Source: JACRCT01 sp049841135
GTDB lineage: Bacteria; Myxococcota; Myxococcia; Myxococcales; UBA5297
Assembly: GCA_049841135.1 (NCBI GenBank)
Contig: JASGHK010000006.1
Location: 248,001-312,000, forward strand
Length of the DNA stretch: 64,000 nucleotides
Direction of reading: 5' to 3'
A program made the position numbers and the translations under genes. Shown piece by piece: positions 1-9,774 of the stretch (the first letter of the stretch is position 1; the number at the start of each line of letters is the position of its first letter). A model generated the notes under the pieces. The model was given only the letters and a program-made list of their open reading frames with translations, was not told the origin of the DNA and did no database searches.

Positions 1-5
1 CTCTG

Positions 6-38
6 GTTCGCTTCGCGCTGCCTACGCTCCGGGCGAAC
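6..38. repeat. REP-like inverted repeat downstream of wecB
   Basis: Short dyad with arms gttcgc (6-11) and gcgaac (33-38) enclosing a GC-rich loop, lying just past the restored wecB stop codon. The surrounding bases resemble the short intergenic REP-like elements common in GC-rich proteobacteria, and a related hairpin occurs at 2072-2099. It may act as a terminator or mRNA 3' stabiliser for wecB, but there is no T-tract. Confidence 0.3.
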
Positions 39-73
39 GGCCTCGCCGGTCAGGGACCCTTCGGAACGTCAGA

Positions 74-1152
74 CTAGGCGACCCGCGCGTACAGCTCGGC
101 GATCCGCTCCCCAGCCCGGCCGTCCCACAACGCTCTGGCACCCGCCCGCGCTTGCCCTCGCCCGCGAGCACCCGCCGCGCCGCCTCGATGATCCGCCGCG
201 GCTCGCTGCCCACCAGCGTGTTGGTGCCCTCCTCCACGGTGATGGGCCGCTCGGTGTTCTCGCGCAGCGTCAGGCAGGGAATGCCCAGCGCCGTCGACTC
301 CTCCTGCAGGCCGCCGGAGTCGGTCAGCACCAGCGCCGCGCCGCTCGTCAGCGACAGGAACTCCACGTAGCCCAACGGCTCGATCACCGTCAGCCCATGA
401 GGCACCAGCCCCAGCGCGTCCATCCGCGCCCGCGTCCGCGGGTGCGCGGCCAGCACCACCGGCAGGTCTCTGGCGACCTCCTCCAGCGCGCCCAGGATTC
501 GCGAGAGGATGGCCGGGTCGTCGACGTTCGCCGGCCGGTGGAGCGTGCAGACCGCGTAGCGGCCCGCCAGCCCCAGCTTCGACGCGACCTTGAGCGTGCG
601 GGCGACGTGCAGCGAGCCGAAGAGCGCGTCGATCATCACGTTGCCCACGCGGTGGATCCGCTCGGGCGGCACGCCTTCGCGGCGCAGGTTCGCGTCCGCG
701 TCGGCCGAGGGAGTGAGCAGGTGGTCGGCGAGCCGATCGACGACCAGCCGGTTGATCTCCTCCGGCATCGAGCGGTCGAAGCTGCGCAGGCCCGCCTCCA
801 CGTGCGCCACCGCGATGCGCAGCTTGGCCGCCGCCAGCGCCGCGCTGAGCGTGGAGTTGACGTCGCCCACCACCGAGACCAGGTCCGGCCGCTCGCCGAC
901 GAAGACGCGCTCGAGCTCGACCAGGGCCTTGGCCGTCTGCTCGGCGTGGGTGCCGCTGCCGATCCCGAGGTTCAGGTCCGGCGCGGGGAGCCCGAGGTCG
1001 CGGAAGAAGACCTCGCTCATCTTCTCGTCGTAGTGCTGGCCGGTGTGCACCACGCGCTGGCGCAGCGCGGTGCGCGCGGCGATGGCCTTGTAGACGGGCG
1101 CGAGCTTCATGAAGTTGGGCCGGGCGCCCACCACGTGCAGGACGGTCCTCAT
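74..1152 (-). CDS. wecB: UDP-N-acetylglucosamine 2-epimerase (non-hydrolysing), frameshifted near its 3' end
   Basis: Cytoplasmic enzyme interconverting UDP-GlcNAc and UDP-ManNAc, supplying ManNAc-type sugars for surface polysaccharide. The protein opens with VVGARPNFMKLAPV and carries HTGQHYD, VVGDVNSTLSAALAA, HVEAGLRSFDRSMPEEINR and the sugar-nucleotide motif DSGGLQEE, all typical of the WecB/MnaA family. The ATG at 1152 is chosen because homologues begin there; the open frame continues upstream only as Arg/Ala-rich noise. One base appears to be missing near 135-140: after PER the expected ending LWDGRAGERIAELYARVA continues in the next frame to a stop at 74. Restored length is about 359 residues, normal for the family. 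No other polysaccharide gene is visible beside it; its cluster, if any, lies beyond the left edge. Confidence 0.93.
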
Positions 1153-1223
1153 GCGGGCGAAGGTAGGCATCGGCGCGGAGGCGAGGAAGGAACCCGCGGC
1201 CGGGCGGCTATACTGGGCCGCGC

Positions 1224-2024
1224 ATGAGCACCTTCTGGGCCGTCCTCGCCGCCGCGCAGCTCTCCTCCTTCGCCGGGGGGCAGCTCGCCGCACCGCCCGT
1301 CGAGCCCGTCCCCGAGCGCGCCACGAGGCTGGGGGACGACGACGAGGCCCCGGCGCCCGCGCCGCCCCAGAAGAAGGCCCCGGAGTGGCGGGCCTCGGGG
1401 GATCCCGTTCCGGTGCCCCCACCCATGCCGGTGCTGATGCCGCCGCTGCCGCTGCCCGCCGCCCTGGCGCTGCCGCCGCCCAAGCCCCCCAAGCCGGCCC
1501 GCTTCGTCACCGTCGACGGCAAGGTCCACGTGGGCAAGGTCCTCCGGGTGATCGACGGCGGCTTCGAGTTCGAGGACGAGCGGGGGGCGCGCTACCCCAT
1601 CGCCCTCTCCGCGGTGAGGGAGTCCGAGCACGGCGACGAGAGCTGGAAGGTGCCCGCTGCCGCCATTCCCACCCTGGACGAGGAAGCGGCGCGCAAGGCG
1701 CTGGACCTGGCCTTTGACGTCTACGAGCTCGAGCAGGAGCGGGCGCGACTGACCTATGGAGAGAAGGCTCTCGTGACCGGGCTGGGCCTGGCGGCGTGCA
1801 TCGTCGGCTTCGGCGCCCTCAAGGGCGACTTGGGGACCGCGGTGGGCATCGCCGGAGCGGTGGGGGCGGGCGGCGGAGGCGTCGCGCTGGGCGTGACTGC
1901 CCTGCGAAGCTGGAGGCTCTCCAAGCGCGCCGAGGAAGGCCGGGAGCAGCTCAAGGCCATGGGCGCGCCGGCCAACGCGCGCGCCACCACGGTGCCGATG
2001 GGCGCCGTGGCCTGGTCGTTCTAG
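1224..2024 (+). CDS. hypothetical exported protein with proline-rich spacer and C-terminal hydrophobic segment
   Basis: I do not recognise this 266-residue protein. It begins with a short hydrophobic stretch (WAVLAAAQLSSFAGG) that could be a signal peptide or anchor, followed by about 80 residues very rich in Pro and Ala. A compact region (residues about 95-140, FVTVDGKVHVGKVLRVIDGG) looks like a small beta domain that senses or binds something. A Gly/Ala-rich hydrophobic segment around residues 185-225 (TGLGLAACIVGFGAL, then GIAGAVGAGGGG) probably forms one or two membrane helices. It is transcribed away from wecB, with only 71 bases between the two starts, so the promoters must overlap. It faces the DUF4132 gene tail to tail. 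Confidence 0.7.
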   Translation: MSTFWAVLAAAQLSSFAGGQLAAPPVEPVPERATRLGDDDEAPAPAPPQKKAPEWRASGDPVPVPPPMPVLMPPLPLPAALALPPPKPPKPARFVTVDGKVHVGKVLRVIDGGFEFEDERGARYPIALSAVRESEHGDESWKVPAAAIPTLDEEAARKALDLAFDVYELEQERARLTYGEKALVTGLGLAACIVGFGALKGDLGTAVGIAGAVGAGGGGVALGVTALRSWRLSKRAEEGREQLKAMGAPANARATTVPMGAVAWSF

Positions 2025-2071
2025 GAGGGCCGTCCCTCGACTCCGCCATCGCTTCGCGCTGCGCGGAGCCT

Positions 2072-2099
2072 GTCCCGAGCTTGCCGAAGGGCCCGGGAC
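2072..2099. repeat. REP-like hairpin between convergent genes
   Basis: Inverted repeat gtcccg (2072-2077) and cgggac (2094-2099) around the motif gagcttgccgaaggg, which matches the widespread proteobacterial intergenic REP core (GAGCTTGTCGAAGG). It sits between the converging stops at 2024 and 2110, so it could serve as a bidirectional terminator or 3' stabiliser. It is related to the element at 6-38. Confidence 0.45.
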
Positions 2100-2109
2100 G
2101 AGCGGAACG

Positions 2110-5100
2110 TCAACCCGCGAGCGTCATCACGTCGCGCAGCAGCTCCGAGAAGACCAGCGGGTCGAGCGCGGCCGAATAGGCCGGGAGCTGCAGCTCGCCG
2201 AGCGTCTGCTCCTTCTCGCCGAGCTTGTCGAAGGCGACGATCCCGGGGTCGAAGGAGAGGACCGCGGCATCGCTCGCGCCGGGAAGGCTCTTGCTGATGC
2301 AGGTGACCTCCGAGCCGTCGTCGAAGTCGAGCACCCAGCCTCGTCGCTGCAGCCCGAGCAGCTTGGCTGTCGGCACCTTCTGGCCGCTGGGGCGCTCGAC
2401 CGCGAAGCTCTTCCGTTCCTCGGCCGTGGGGGCGAATACCGCGCGCCCCAGCTGCTCGAACGGCTGGAGGATCTCGTAGTCGAGCAGGACCTGGCTCCAG
2501 CGCTCCCGGTCCGGGGCCGCGAGCGAGAGCGGGTGGGCGACGCCCACGAAGGAGTCCGGGGCGAGCAGGTAGGCGTTGTCCCGGGCGTCGGCCAAGGACC
2601 CGTCCTCGGCCACCCGGAAGAGCGCCTCGAACCTCGCGCCGGGGTCACCCGAGGGCGCGGCGCCCCAGACCAGCAACCGGGCCAGGTGCTTCACCAGCGG
2701 GTGCTCGACGAAGCACGTGCGGAAGGTGGAGGCGGCGATCCGCCGGCCGTCGCACATCGCCTTCTCCAGCCGCGGGATCTGGGCCTGGGCGACGGCGCGG
2801 GCATCCTTCTTGAGCCCCTTCCAGGCGGCACTCGCCGCTTCGGCCTTCCTCCGGTCGTCGCCCTTGCCCGGCGCCGGCAGGTCGGCGAGGCGCTTGCCGT
2901 CCGAGTCGAGCACGAACGGGCGCAGCTGCTCGTCGAAGCCGACCCGGAACTGCCGCGGACCGAAGTCGAGGACCTTGGAGCCGTCGGGGTCGAGGTCCAG
3001 GTCGGGCACCAGCCGGTCCGCCAGCTCCTCGACCGACAGCCCGCGCGCGTCGGCGATGCGGGCGATGCACTGGCCGGCCTTCTGCTTGAGCGCCTGGAAC
3101 TTCAGCTTCTGGGAGATGCCGTGCAGGTGCATCAGCGCCAGGTCGGTGCCGATCATGCCCAGCACCTCCAGCCCCAAGACGGCACGCGCGTGCGACGACT
3201 CGCCCGGCCAGGCGCGCACCAGCGGCGTCAGCTTGCGCGCCGACTCGTCGCGGCCGAAGTGGCCCAGCGCCCAGAGCGCCCACTGCTCCTGGGCGGGCGC
3301 ACCGGCACCCAGCCAGCTCTCGGAAGAGATCCCAAGCGAAGCGCTCCAGCGAGTCGGCGTCGAGCGTCGCGCGCACCTGGTCCAGGCCGGCGTAACGCTC
3401 GGGCCCGCAGAAGGCCAGCATGGTCGCCAGGTGCTCCACCGCGGCCAAGGGCAGCTCGCCGCCGTTCACGAGGCAGGGGCGGCTCACCGCCTTGGCGTCG
3501 AAGAAGCGGGGCAGCCGGCCTGGCTTGCCCGGCAGGTCCAGCAGCGGGTCGCGGGCGAGCAGCTGCTGCACGGCGCCCGCCACCTGGGGGCCCAGCTCCC
3601 GTCCCGCCCGGGCGAGCGCAGCGCCCTGACCTTGGGACTTGAGGAGCTGCAGGCCCAGCACCGCGCCCCGCTGCGCCTTGCTCGCACCGCCCAGCGCGAT
3701 GCCGAGGAAGCCGGCGGCGGCATGCTCCGGAAAGCGCCGGGTCCACCGCTCGGCGGCAGCGCGCTCCTGCCGGGAGGCCAGGGCCTCTGCCATGCGCGGC
3801 GCCAGCGTCATCGAGCCCACGCGCGAGAGGGCCGGGAAGGCGTCGAGCTGCGGCACCAAGGCCTCGAGCACGTCTTCGCCCAGGCGCGCCAGCAGGACAC
3901 CGGCCTCCAGCTGCTGGATGTCCGAGCAGCTCTCGTCGGCGTACTGAAGGGCGCCGCGGAGCACCGCGTCGAGCTTCTTCTCGGCCCGGGCGCCCCGGCT
4001 CTTGGGGACGAGGTTGCAGTCGGCGTCGCGGATGAAGAGCCCCGTTCCCATCACGCTCTGGCCCAGGAAGGACGTCTCGGACGGGCTCCAGGCCAGCCGG
4101 GCGAGCTGCTCCCGTTCGCCGGGCTCCCAGTGGATGGTGGTGGGGCGCTCTAGCTTGGGGAGCTTGGCCAGCTTCGGCAACGGCGCCAGCGTCCCGGGCG
4201 AAAGCCAAGGCGGGTTGGCGAGCACCGGTGGGAGCGCACCGGTCGTCGCCTCGCCCGCCCCGCCCGCGGAGGGCTTCTTCTTCGAGGCGAACCGGGCCAG
4301 CAGCGCCTGGGCGCCCGCGCCGAGACTTGGCAGGGCCGCGGAGACGATCTCGGGGTGGGCGCGCGCCAGCATCTCCAGGGAGCCGGCGAGCTTGTCGGCC
4401 CCCGGGAGCTCGCGCGGCGATGGCGGTCGCGAGCCCCGGGATGGCGGCGTGGGGCGCGCGCGTGAAGAAGGGCAGGGCGGCCTTCTTGATGCGCGGGTCG
4501 GCGAGGTTCGAGGCGAGCACCTCGGCGGACTCGGGCGTCTCGATCAGGGCCAGGGCCTCGCCGAGGCAGCGGGTCCGGTCGGCTTCTTCGTAGGCGAGCT
4601 TGGGGCGCCCCTCCAGGATGCGGCGCAGCAAAGGCGCCGCCGCGGCTTGGTGCTCGTCCACCAGCGTGAAGACGAGCTCCTCCGGGACATCGATGCCGTC
4701 GCCGAAGGTCGAGCTCGAGGCGGCGAGCTTGGCCTGCGCGGCGTCGAGCAGCTTCGCGGCGAGCGCGGGCGTCCGCAGCGCGGCGAGCAGGAACAGGTCC
4801 AGGTCGGCCTTCTGGGCGATGGCCTCCCGCGCGTCTGCCTCGGCCCAGGCCTGCTCCGTGGGGAAGACGTAGTCGAGCTGCGCGCGCACCTTGGGCCCCG
4901 CCCCGGTCCGGAGCTCTGCGGCCACGGCCACCGCAGCGCGGTAGTCCTCTTCGGAGGCCGAGGCGGCCCCTCGGCGGAGCGCGTGGACCACCGCTTCACC
5001 CGCATCTTCGGAAGGGCTGCTCGCCAGCCAGAGCTTGTTCTGTCCAGGCGCGACGTCGACCGAGAGCGAGAGGGAGCGGTCCAGCGCGCGGATCGCGAAC

Positions 5101-5783
5101 GGCAGACCTTCCTCGGCGAGCCAGAGGCCGACGAGGTCGGGCTGGAGCTCGGAGCTGGGCAGCAGATGGAGGGCGGCGCCTTCCAGCTCTGGGCTCAGCG
5201 GCTTGCGGCGGCCCTTGGAGAGCGATGCGAGCACGGCCTTCGTCAGCTTCGCCAGCTCGGGCCGAGCCTTGGAGAGGCCCTTCCTGAACGAGTCGAGGTG
5301 GCCGTACGGGTCGTCGCCCATTCGCGCGAGCGCGGCCGCGACGTCGAAGGGCTCCGCGGCCAGGACGACGCCCTTCCTGCGGCCGGCCACCACCCGGTCG
5401 CGGGCACGCCGGGTCCAGGCCACGGCGCTCGAGGTGGCGGGGGACGCGGGTCCGGGTGCCTTCGTCGCCGGCGCAGTGGGCTTGCCGCTGGGGGCTTCGG
5501 CCGCGACGGATGCCTTGGCAGGCGGAGCCTTGGCGCGCTCTACGGCTTTGGGTGCCGCAGGGCTCTTCGTGGACCCTGCCGTCACTTCCACGTAGCCCTT
5601 GCGCGTCTTCTCGCCGATGAGCTTGTCGAGCGCCGTCTCCGCAGCTGCATCGTCGGCGAGGGTCTTGAGCAGCGTCTGGCCGGTCGTGCCAATCCTGCCG
5701 AAGGTGACGGTGAAGCCTGCGCCCTGCAGCTCCACCTGCCAGAACTTGCTGGACGTGCCTTGCTTGAACTCGAACCGGCGCAT
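2110..5783 (-). CDS. WGR domain plus DUF4132 protein (MolR-like), two frameshifts
   Basis: Large intracellular protein of the WGR-DUF4132 family, related to E. coli MolR/YehI and expanded in myxobacteria; function unknown. Residues 1-75 form the WGR domain (MRRFEFKQGTSSKFW...FGRIGTTGQT), then an Ala/Pro/Lys-rich linker (about 80-120), then a long alpha-helical repeat region, and DUF4132 in the last third, which ends at VFSELLRDVMTLAG. The ATG at 5783 directly precedes the WGR domain. The frame shifts twice in the direction of an extra base: near 4412-4418, where IAA must join LPGADKLAGSLEMLARAHP, and near 3318, where LFR must join WLGAGAPAQEQWALWALG. Both sites lie close to AGCT. Restored length is about 1223 residues. 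Residues on both sides of each shift are conserved-looking, so sequence error is more likely than decay. Confidence 0.85.
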
Positions 5784-5917
5784 GGTGCTCCTCCCTCCGG
5801 GGGTGACGCGCAAGGTTGCCAAGGCACGGGCTCGATGCCAAGGCGGCGACGAAGAGAAGCAGGATGGGCGGCCAGCGTTCGGAATCGCCGGACGCTCCGG
5901 CAGGCTCTCTGCCCGCG

Positions 5918-7261
5918 CTACTTCGTCCGGCAGTTCCTCCGCCCTGCGGCGGAGTCGCCCAAACGCACGGGCTCGGCGCCGAGCAGCTCGACCAGCGCCA
6001 CCTCATCGGCCGAAAGCCCCGCGGAACGGCGGAGGCGTCGCGCGAGCGCGGGCAGGAGCCGGCCGTCCAGGTAGGCGCCGACGAGGCCAGGGTGGACATA
6101 GGACTCGGCGCAGATCCGCGGCGTGTTCCCCAAATGCTTCGCGGCCGCGCGGATGGCGAGCGCCACGCTGCGCTGTCCCTCGGCCTCCGAGCGGAACGGG
6201 CCCGCCTCGGCCAGAGCTCGCGCCGCGGTCACGGTGGCGGACCACGTGCGGAAGTCCTTGGCGGTGACGTCGGCGCCGCTCGCTTCCCGGAGATAGTCAT
6301 TCACGTCGTTCGAGCTGACCGTTCGCCGGCTACCGTCCTCGTCCTCGTACTGGAAGAGCTGCTCACCCGGGAGATCGCGGCAGCGCTTCACGATGGCGGC
6401 GAGCCGCCGGTCGGAGACGGCTATCTGCTGCTCGACGCCGGCCTTGCCGCGGAACTTCAGGCGCAGCTCGGAGCCCGAGAACGTGCTGTGGCGATCGTGG
6501 AGCGTCGTGAGCCCGAAGGAGCGGTTCTCGCGCGTGTAGAGCTCGTTGCCGATCCGCGCGCTCGTCAGGTCCAGAAGGCGGGTGACGACGGCGAGCACCT
6601 TGGCCCGTGGCAGCCCGCGTAGCGCGAGGTCCTGCTCCAGCCGCGCCCGGAGCCGCGGCAGCGCCTTGGCGAGCGCGAGCGCGCGGACCTGCTTGGTCTC
6701 GTCGCTCCACTCGCGCCAGCGCGGGTGGTAACGCAGCTGCAGTCGCCCGCGAGCGTCGCAGCCGGACGCCTGGACGTGGCCGTTCGCGCTCGGGCAGATC
6801 CACACGTCCTTCCAGCCGGGCGGCAGCGCGAGGGACTGGATGCGGGCGAGCGTGCGCGCGTCGCGGATCGGCCGGCCGTCCTCACCCACGTAGCGCTTGC
6901 CCACGCGGCGGATGCCGGCCTCTCCGACGACGACGCGGCGCAGGCCTGGCGCGCGAGGGACTTCGCGCGGCGCCGCGGGCGGCGAGGCCAGGTGGCGCTC
7001 GAGCCAGTCGCCGCAGGCGCGCTGGAGGAGCGCGGCATCGACGGAGAGCAGGTGCTTGCCCCCGACCCTCGCCGAGCGGGGCACGAGGCCTGTGCGCTCG
7101 AGGACTCGCAGGTGGGTGAGGATGCCCGTTCGGCTCAGGTCGAACGCGGCACTCAGCTGGCCGACGGAACAGCCAGGGGTGTCGCGGATGACGTCCAGCA
7201 TTCGCCGGCGCGTGGGGTCAGCGAGCGCCTTCCAGACAGCATCGAAGGGGGCGAGGGTCAT
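5918..7261 (-). CDS. ArsR-type winged helix fused to DNA topoisomerase IB
   Basis: Predicted two-module DNA protein in one uninterrupted 447-residue frame. Residues about 5-90 are an ArsR-family winged helix (FDAVWKALADPTRRRMLDVI, then DLSRTGILTHLRVLERTGLV). Residues about 100-430 are a poxvirus/bacterial-type topoisomerase IB that relaxes supercoils through a 3'-phosphotyrosine. The catalytic set is present: Arg236 in RIGNELY, Lys273 in FRGKAG, Arg338 in KDFRTW and Tyr388 in ESYVHP; the poxvirus active-site His is replaced by Asn in LGNTP, as is usual in bacteria. The ATG at 7261 places the start right before the winged helix; the upstream TTG extension is not protein-like. Stand-alone bacterial TopIB lacks this N-terminus. 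A perfect palindrome at 7353-7382 is the obvious candidate operator for autoregulation. Confidence 0.9.
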   Translation of the reverse strand: MTLAPFDAVWKALADPTRRRMLDVIRDTPGCSVGQLSAAFDLSRTGILTHLRVLERTGLVPRSARVGGKHLLSVDAALLQRACGDWLERHLASPPAAPREVPRAPGLRRVVVGEAGIRRVGKRYVGEDGRPIRDARTLARIQSLALPPGWKDVWICPSANGHVQASGCDARGRLQLRYHPRWREWSDETKQVRALALAKALPRLRARLEQDLALRGLPRAKVLAVVTRLLDLTSARIGNELYTRENRSFGLTTLHDRHSTFSGSELRLKFRGKAGVEQQIAVSDRRLAAIVKRCRDLPGEQLFQYEDEDGSRRTVSSNDVNDYLREASGADVTAKDFRTWSATVTAARALAEAGPFRSEAEGQRSVALAIRAAAKHLGNTPRICAESYVHPGLVGAYLDGRLLPALARRLRRSAGLSADEVALVELLGAEPVRLGDSAAGRRNCRTK

Positions 7262-7352
7262 GGCGGTGGATGCTGACACACCTCGAGCGCCTCCCGCACT
7301 GGGCGTGGGGTTCGAATCCGGTGGCGAGGCGAGCTCGCTGGGAGACCTGAAC

Positions 7353-7382
7353 AAGGTATGTCGGTACCCACCGACATACCTT
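7353..7382. promoter_or_regulatory. perfect 13-bp palindrome upstream of arsR-topIB; probable operator
   Basis: Arms aaggtatgtcggt and accgacatacctt are perfect inverse complements separated by four bases. The arms are noticeably AT-richer than the surrounding DNA. The dyad lies 91 bases upstream of the ArsR-TopIB start codon on the same side as its promoter. ArsR-family dimers bind 12-2-12-like imperfect dyads, so the fused winged helix is the natural candidate ligand; that is inference. It shares TGTCGG/CCGACA half-sites with the NhaR-associated dyads at 28020 and 29512, but with a spacer of six rather than five. Confidence 0.6.
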
Positions 7383-7626
7383 CTGACACTCCAGGCGCCC
7401 GCTGACCGACGCCGAGTGAGCCGCCGCCTCGGTGAGGTCGCTCTTCATCGGCCAGCTCGCCACAAACCGCTGCACGTACCCGTCGTGGCCTGACGGCGAG
7501 TGCGCCGCACACTGGCGCGCATGGATACGCGGCTACCGTGCGCGAAGGTCGAAGGATGCGCCGGGCGAAGTGACGGCTTGGCCGGTCAGTCGGGATCGTC
7601 CTGGAGGCTCGTCCAGCTGCAGCGCT

Positions 7627-8700
7627 TCATCGCTTCGGGCTCCCGAGGTGCTTCTTGAGGATCTCGTAGGCCTCGTTGAGCTGCTGCATGCGCGCAGTCG
7701 CGTACTCGCGAAAGCCCACCGCGAGGGTCTGGACCTTGTCGGGGTGGTAGTCGAGCGCGAGGCGGCGCCAGGCGGCGCGGACCTGGTCGAGGCCTGCGCC
7801 CGGCTCGAGCTCCAGCGTGCGCCAAGCCGCGGCGAGCGTGTCGCCCGCGCTCTGGGCGTTCGGCGCCGCCAGGCCGATGGCGTCGGCGAGCCGGCGGATG
7901 AAGGCCGCCTCGGGGCCCGAAGCCTGCCCTCGGTCCCGAGCGATGCCGCCCAGCAAGCGCAGCACCTCGGGTCGATTGGGCGGCTCGATCTCGTCGAGGA
8001 CGAGCCGCAAGGCCTTCTCGAAGTCGGGAGCCTGCCGCACCGCCCGGTCGAGCAGCTCGAGGGCGACGGCGCGGCCGAGCTCGTCGAGGGCGAAGAGCCC
8101 GGTCAGGGCCGTCGCGGTCGCCGCCAGCTCGGCCTGCGAGGGCTCGCGCGCCGTCCCCAGGAGCGCCGCGGCGCAGTAGGCGAGCGCGCCCATGGCGCTG
8201 TGGATCTCGCGAGTCGCGCGCCCGGGCAGGTCCAGCTCGAACCATTGGTTGCCGAGCACCGCATCGCCGGCGACGAGGGAGAGCTGGCAGAGGCAGTCGC
8301 CCTTGAGCGGTGGGGTGGCCGCCCAGGGCAGGTAGAGCATCGCGCGGGCGAGCTGCGCGTCGCGCTCGACGATCTCGCCCACCGCGCAGAGGTCGCCGTC
8401 GGAGTCCGCGAAGTCGTCGTGCAGGGCCTCGGCGTAGCTCTCTTCGTCGTACTGGAGCCAGAAGTGCAGCTCGGCGTTGCGAGGCACCGCGCGGGCGGGG
8501 GCCAGCTCGGCGGTCACGAGCATGCCGGGCCCCGAGGGGCCCATGCAGCGGTTCCAGCTCAGCCGCTCGAGGTCGACGGGCCAGGGCTCGGCCTGCGCGT
8601 CCTCGAAGAGGTGCCCGATGCCAGGCCCGGCCTGCGCGCTGCGCGGACCCGCGTAGACGTTGGAGAGCGACCCGCCCAGCGTTCTGCCTGACCAGCCCAT
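7627..8700 (-). CDS. DnaJ-domain (J-domain) protein with unknown N-terminal region
   Basis: 357-residue predicted cytoplasmic co-chaperone. The C-terminal 70 residues form a J domain: AWRRLALDYHPDKV contains the His-Pro-Asp tripeptide that stimulates DnaK ATPase, followed by LNEAYEILKKHLG. The preceding helical stretch (about residues 190-285, ELAATATALTGLFALDELGRA... then FIRRLADAIGLA) is reminiscent of TerB/DjlA-like tellurite-resistance modules, but this is a weak call. Residues 1-170 are unrecognised and mostly beta-strand-like. There is no signal peptide. The gene is a single transcription unit; 244 bases separate it from the ArsR-TopIB palindrome region, and I see no gene in that gap. 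Confidence 0.75.
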   Translation of the reverse strand: MGWSGRTLGGSLSNVYAGPRSAQAGPGIGHLFEDAQAEPWPVDLERLSWNRCMGPSGPGMLVTAELAPARAVPRNAELHFWLQYDEESYAEALHDDFADSDGDLCAVGEIVERDAQLARAMLYLPWAATPPLKGDCLCQLSLVAGDAVLGNQWFELDLPGRATREIHSAMGALAYCAAALLGTAREPSQAELAATATALTGLFALDELGRAVALELLDRAVRQAPDFEKALRLVLDEIEPPNRPEVLRLLGGIARDRGQASGPEAAFIRRLADAIGLAAPNAQSAGDTLAAAWRTLELEPGAGLDQVRAAWRRLALDYHPDKVQTLAVGFREYATARMQQLNEAYEILKKHLGSPKR

Positions 8701-8851
8701 CCTGCTCCCGACCGAGGGTGACGAGCCGGCATTCTAGCTGGACCGCCTCGGCGCGCGGGGAAGCGACCACCCGATGCGCCCGCGAGCGTCGTGACCGCAC
8801 GCCTGGACATCGCCTTGACGCCGGCGAGCGCGCCACGCTAATCGCTCGCGG

Positions 8852-9625
8852 ATGGGCGAGCCATCTGCTTACTCCGTCGCCTTCCACGAGGCATTTCAGC
8901 GCGAGTTCTGGCCGCTGCTCGCGAGGCTCGGCTTCGAGCGGGGCAGGCCCAAGGGCGTGAAGCCCGCGCACGCCGTCGACCTCGCGCAGCGAGCGCTCGG
9001 CGCCGAACGGCGCCTCGAGGTCACGGCCTGGTGCGCCACGGGCCCCGGCGCGGGGACGAGCCTTCGGGTGGACCTCGTCTACCCCACCCAAGGCGTGGAG
9101 GTCCGGGACGCCGTGGCGCTCATGCTGCCCTGGCGAGATCCTTCGCTCCCCTCCCAGCACTCCCTGGCCAGTGCGCTGGGCGAGCTCCACGCGCACGAGA
9201 GCGAGACGATGCTCGGTCGCGCGGTCGCCTTCATGGCGGGTTGCTTTGCCGCCAACGGGCCGCGGCTCGCCGCGGCGGCGCCGGAGTTGGGGGCAGAGCT
9301 GGCCAACGCCGCCCAGGAGCCGGCTTGGCAAGGGGCGATTGTCCGCGCGCGCGGCTTCTGGGCTTCGCGCCACGTTCGCGGCGAGATCGACGAGACGATC
9401 GTGCCCGCGCGGCTGTGCGCCACCGACCCCGGCGCGGTGGCCGTCGAGGCCGATGCAGAGCGCTTCGAATTTCGCATCGCTCCCGACCCGCTCGACCCGG
9501 CAGCGGGAGTGGCCGTGGCGCGGCGATGCCTGACGCCGCTGGGGCGCAGGGCCGCGCTCCGCCTGATCAACGGCTCCCAGTCTTGGGACTTCGACACCCG
9601 TGGCGACGCGGTGCGGCTCTTCTAG
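8852..9625 (+). CDS. hypothetical protein
   Basis: 257-residue protein I do not recognise. It has no signal peptide or membrane segment. The sequence alternates helices (FHEAFQREFWPLLARLGF) with strands rich in charged residues (RRLEVTAWCATGPG, TSLRVDLVYP) and ends in ALRLINGSQSWDFDTRGDAVRLF. Codon use matches its neighbours. It is transcribed divergently from the J-domain gene (151 bases between starts) and converges on the S9 peptidase gene. The start at 8852 gives the first plausible ATG after the divergent promoter region. Confidence 0.65.
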   Translation: MGEPSAYSVAFHEAFQREFWPLLARLGFERGRPKGVKPAHAVDLAQRALGAERRLEVTAWCATGPGAGTSLRVDLVYPTQGVEVRDAVALMLPWRDPSLPSQHSLASALGELHAHESETMLGRAVAFMAGCFAANGPRLAAAAPELGAELANAAQEPAWQGAIVRARGFWASRHVRGEIDETIVPARLCATDPGAVAVEADAERFEFRIAPDPLDPAAGVAVARRCLTPLGRRAALRLINGSQSWDFDTRGDAVRLF

Positions 9626-9774
9626 CGCGCAGCGCCCGGCCTTCATCACCGGCCAGCCTTCTTCGCTCCCTTCGATTCCCTGTGGCCGAGAGACCCTCGC
9701 CGCACCGCGCCTTTTCGCACTTCGACGACGCCTCTCCTTGGCCTGGGCGGACGCCGATGACTCGATCGGCTTGG

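Noticed and set aside
7353..7382. Palindrome at the ArsR-TopIB gene as a third NhaR site
   Set aside because: It shares TGTCGG/CCGACA half-sites, but the spacer is six not five, arms extend to 13 bp, and no GGAAC block lies 22 bases downstream.
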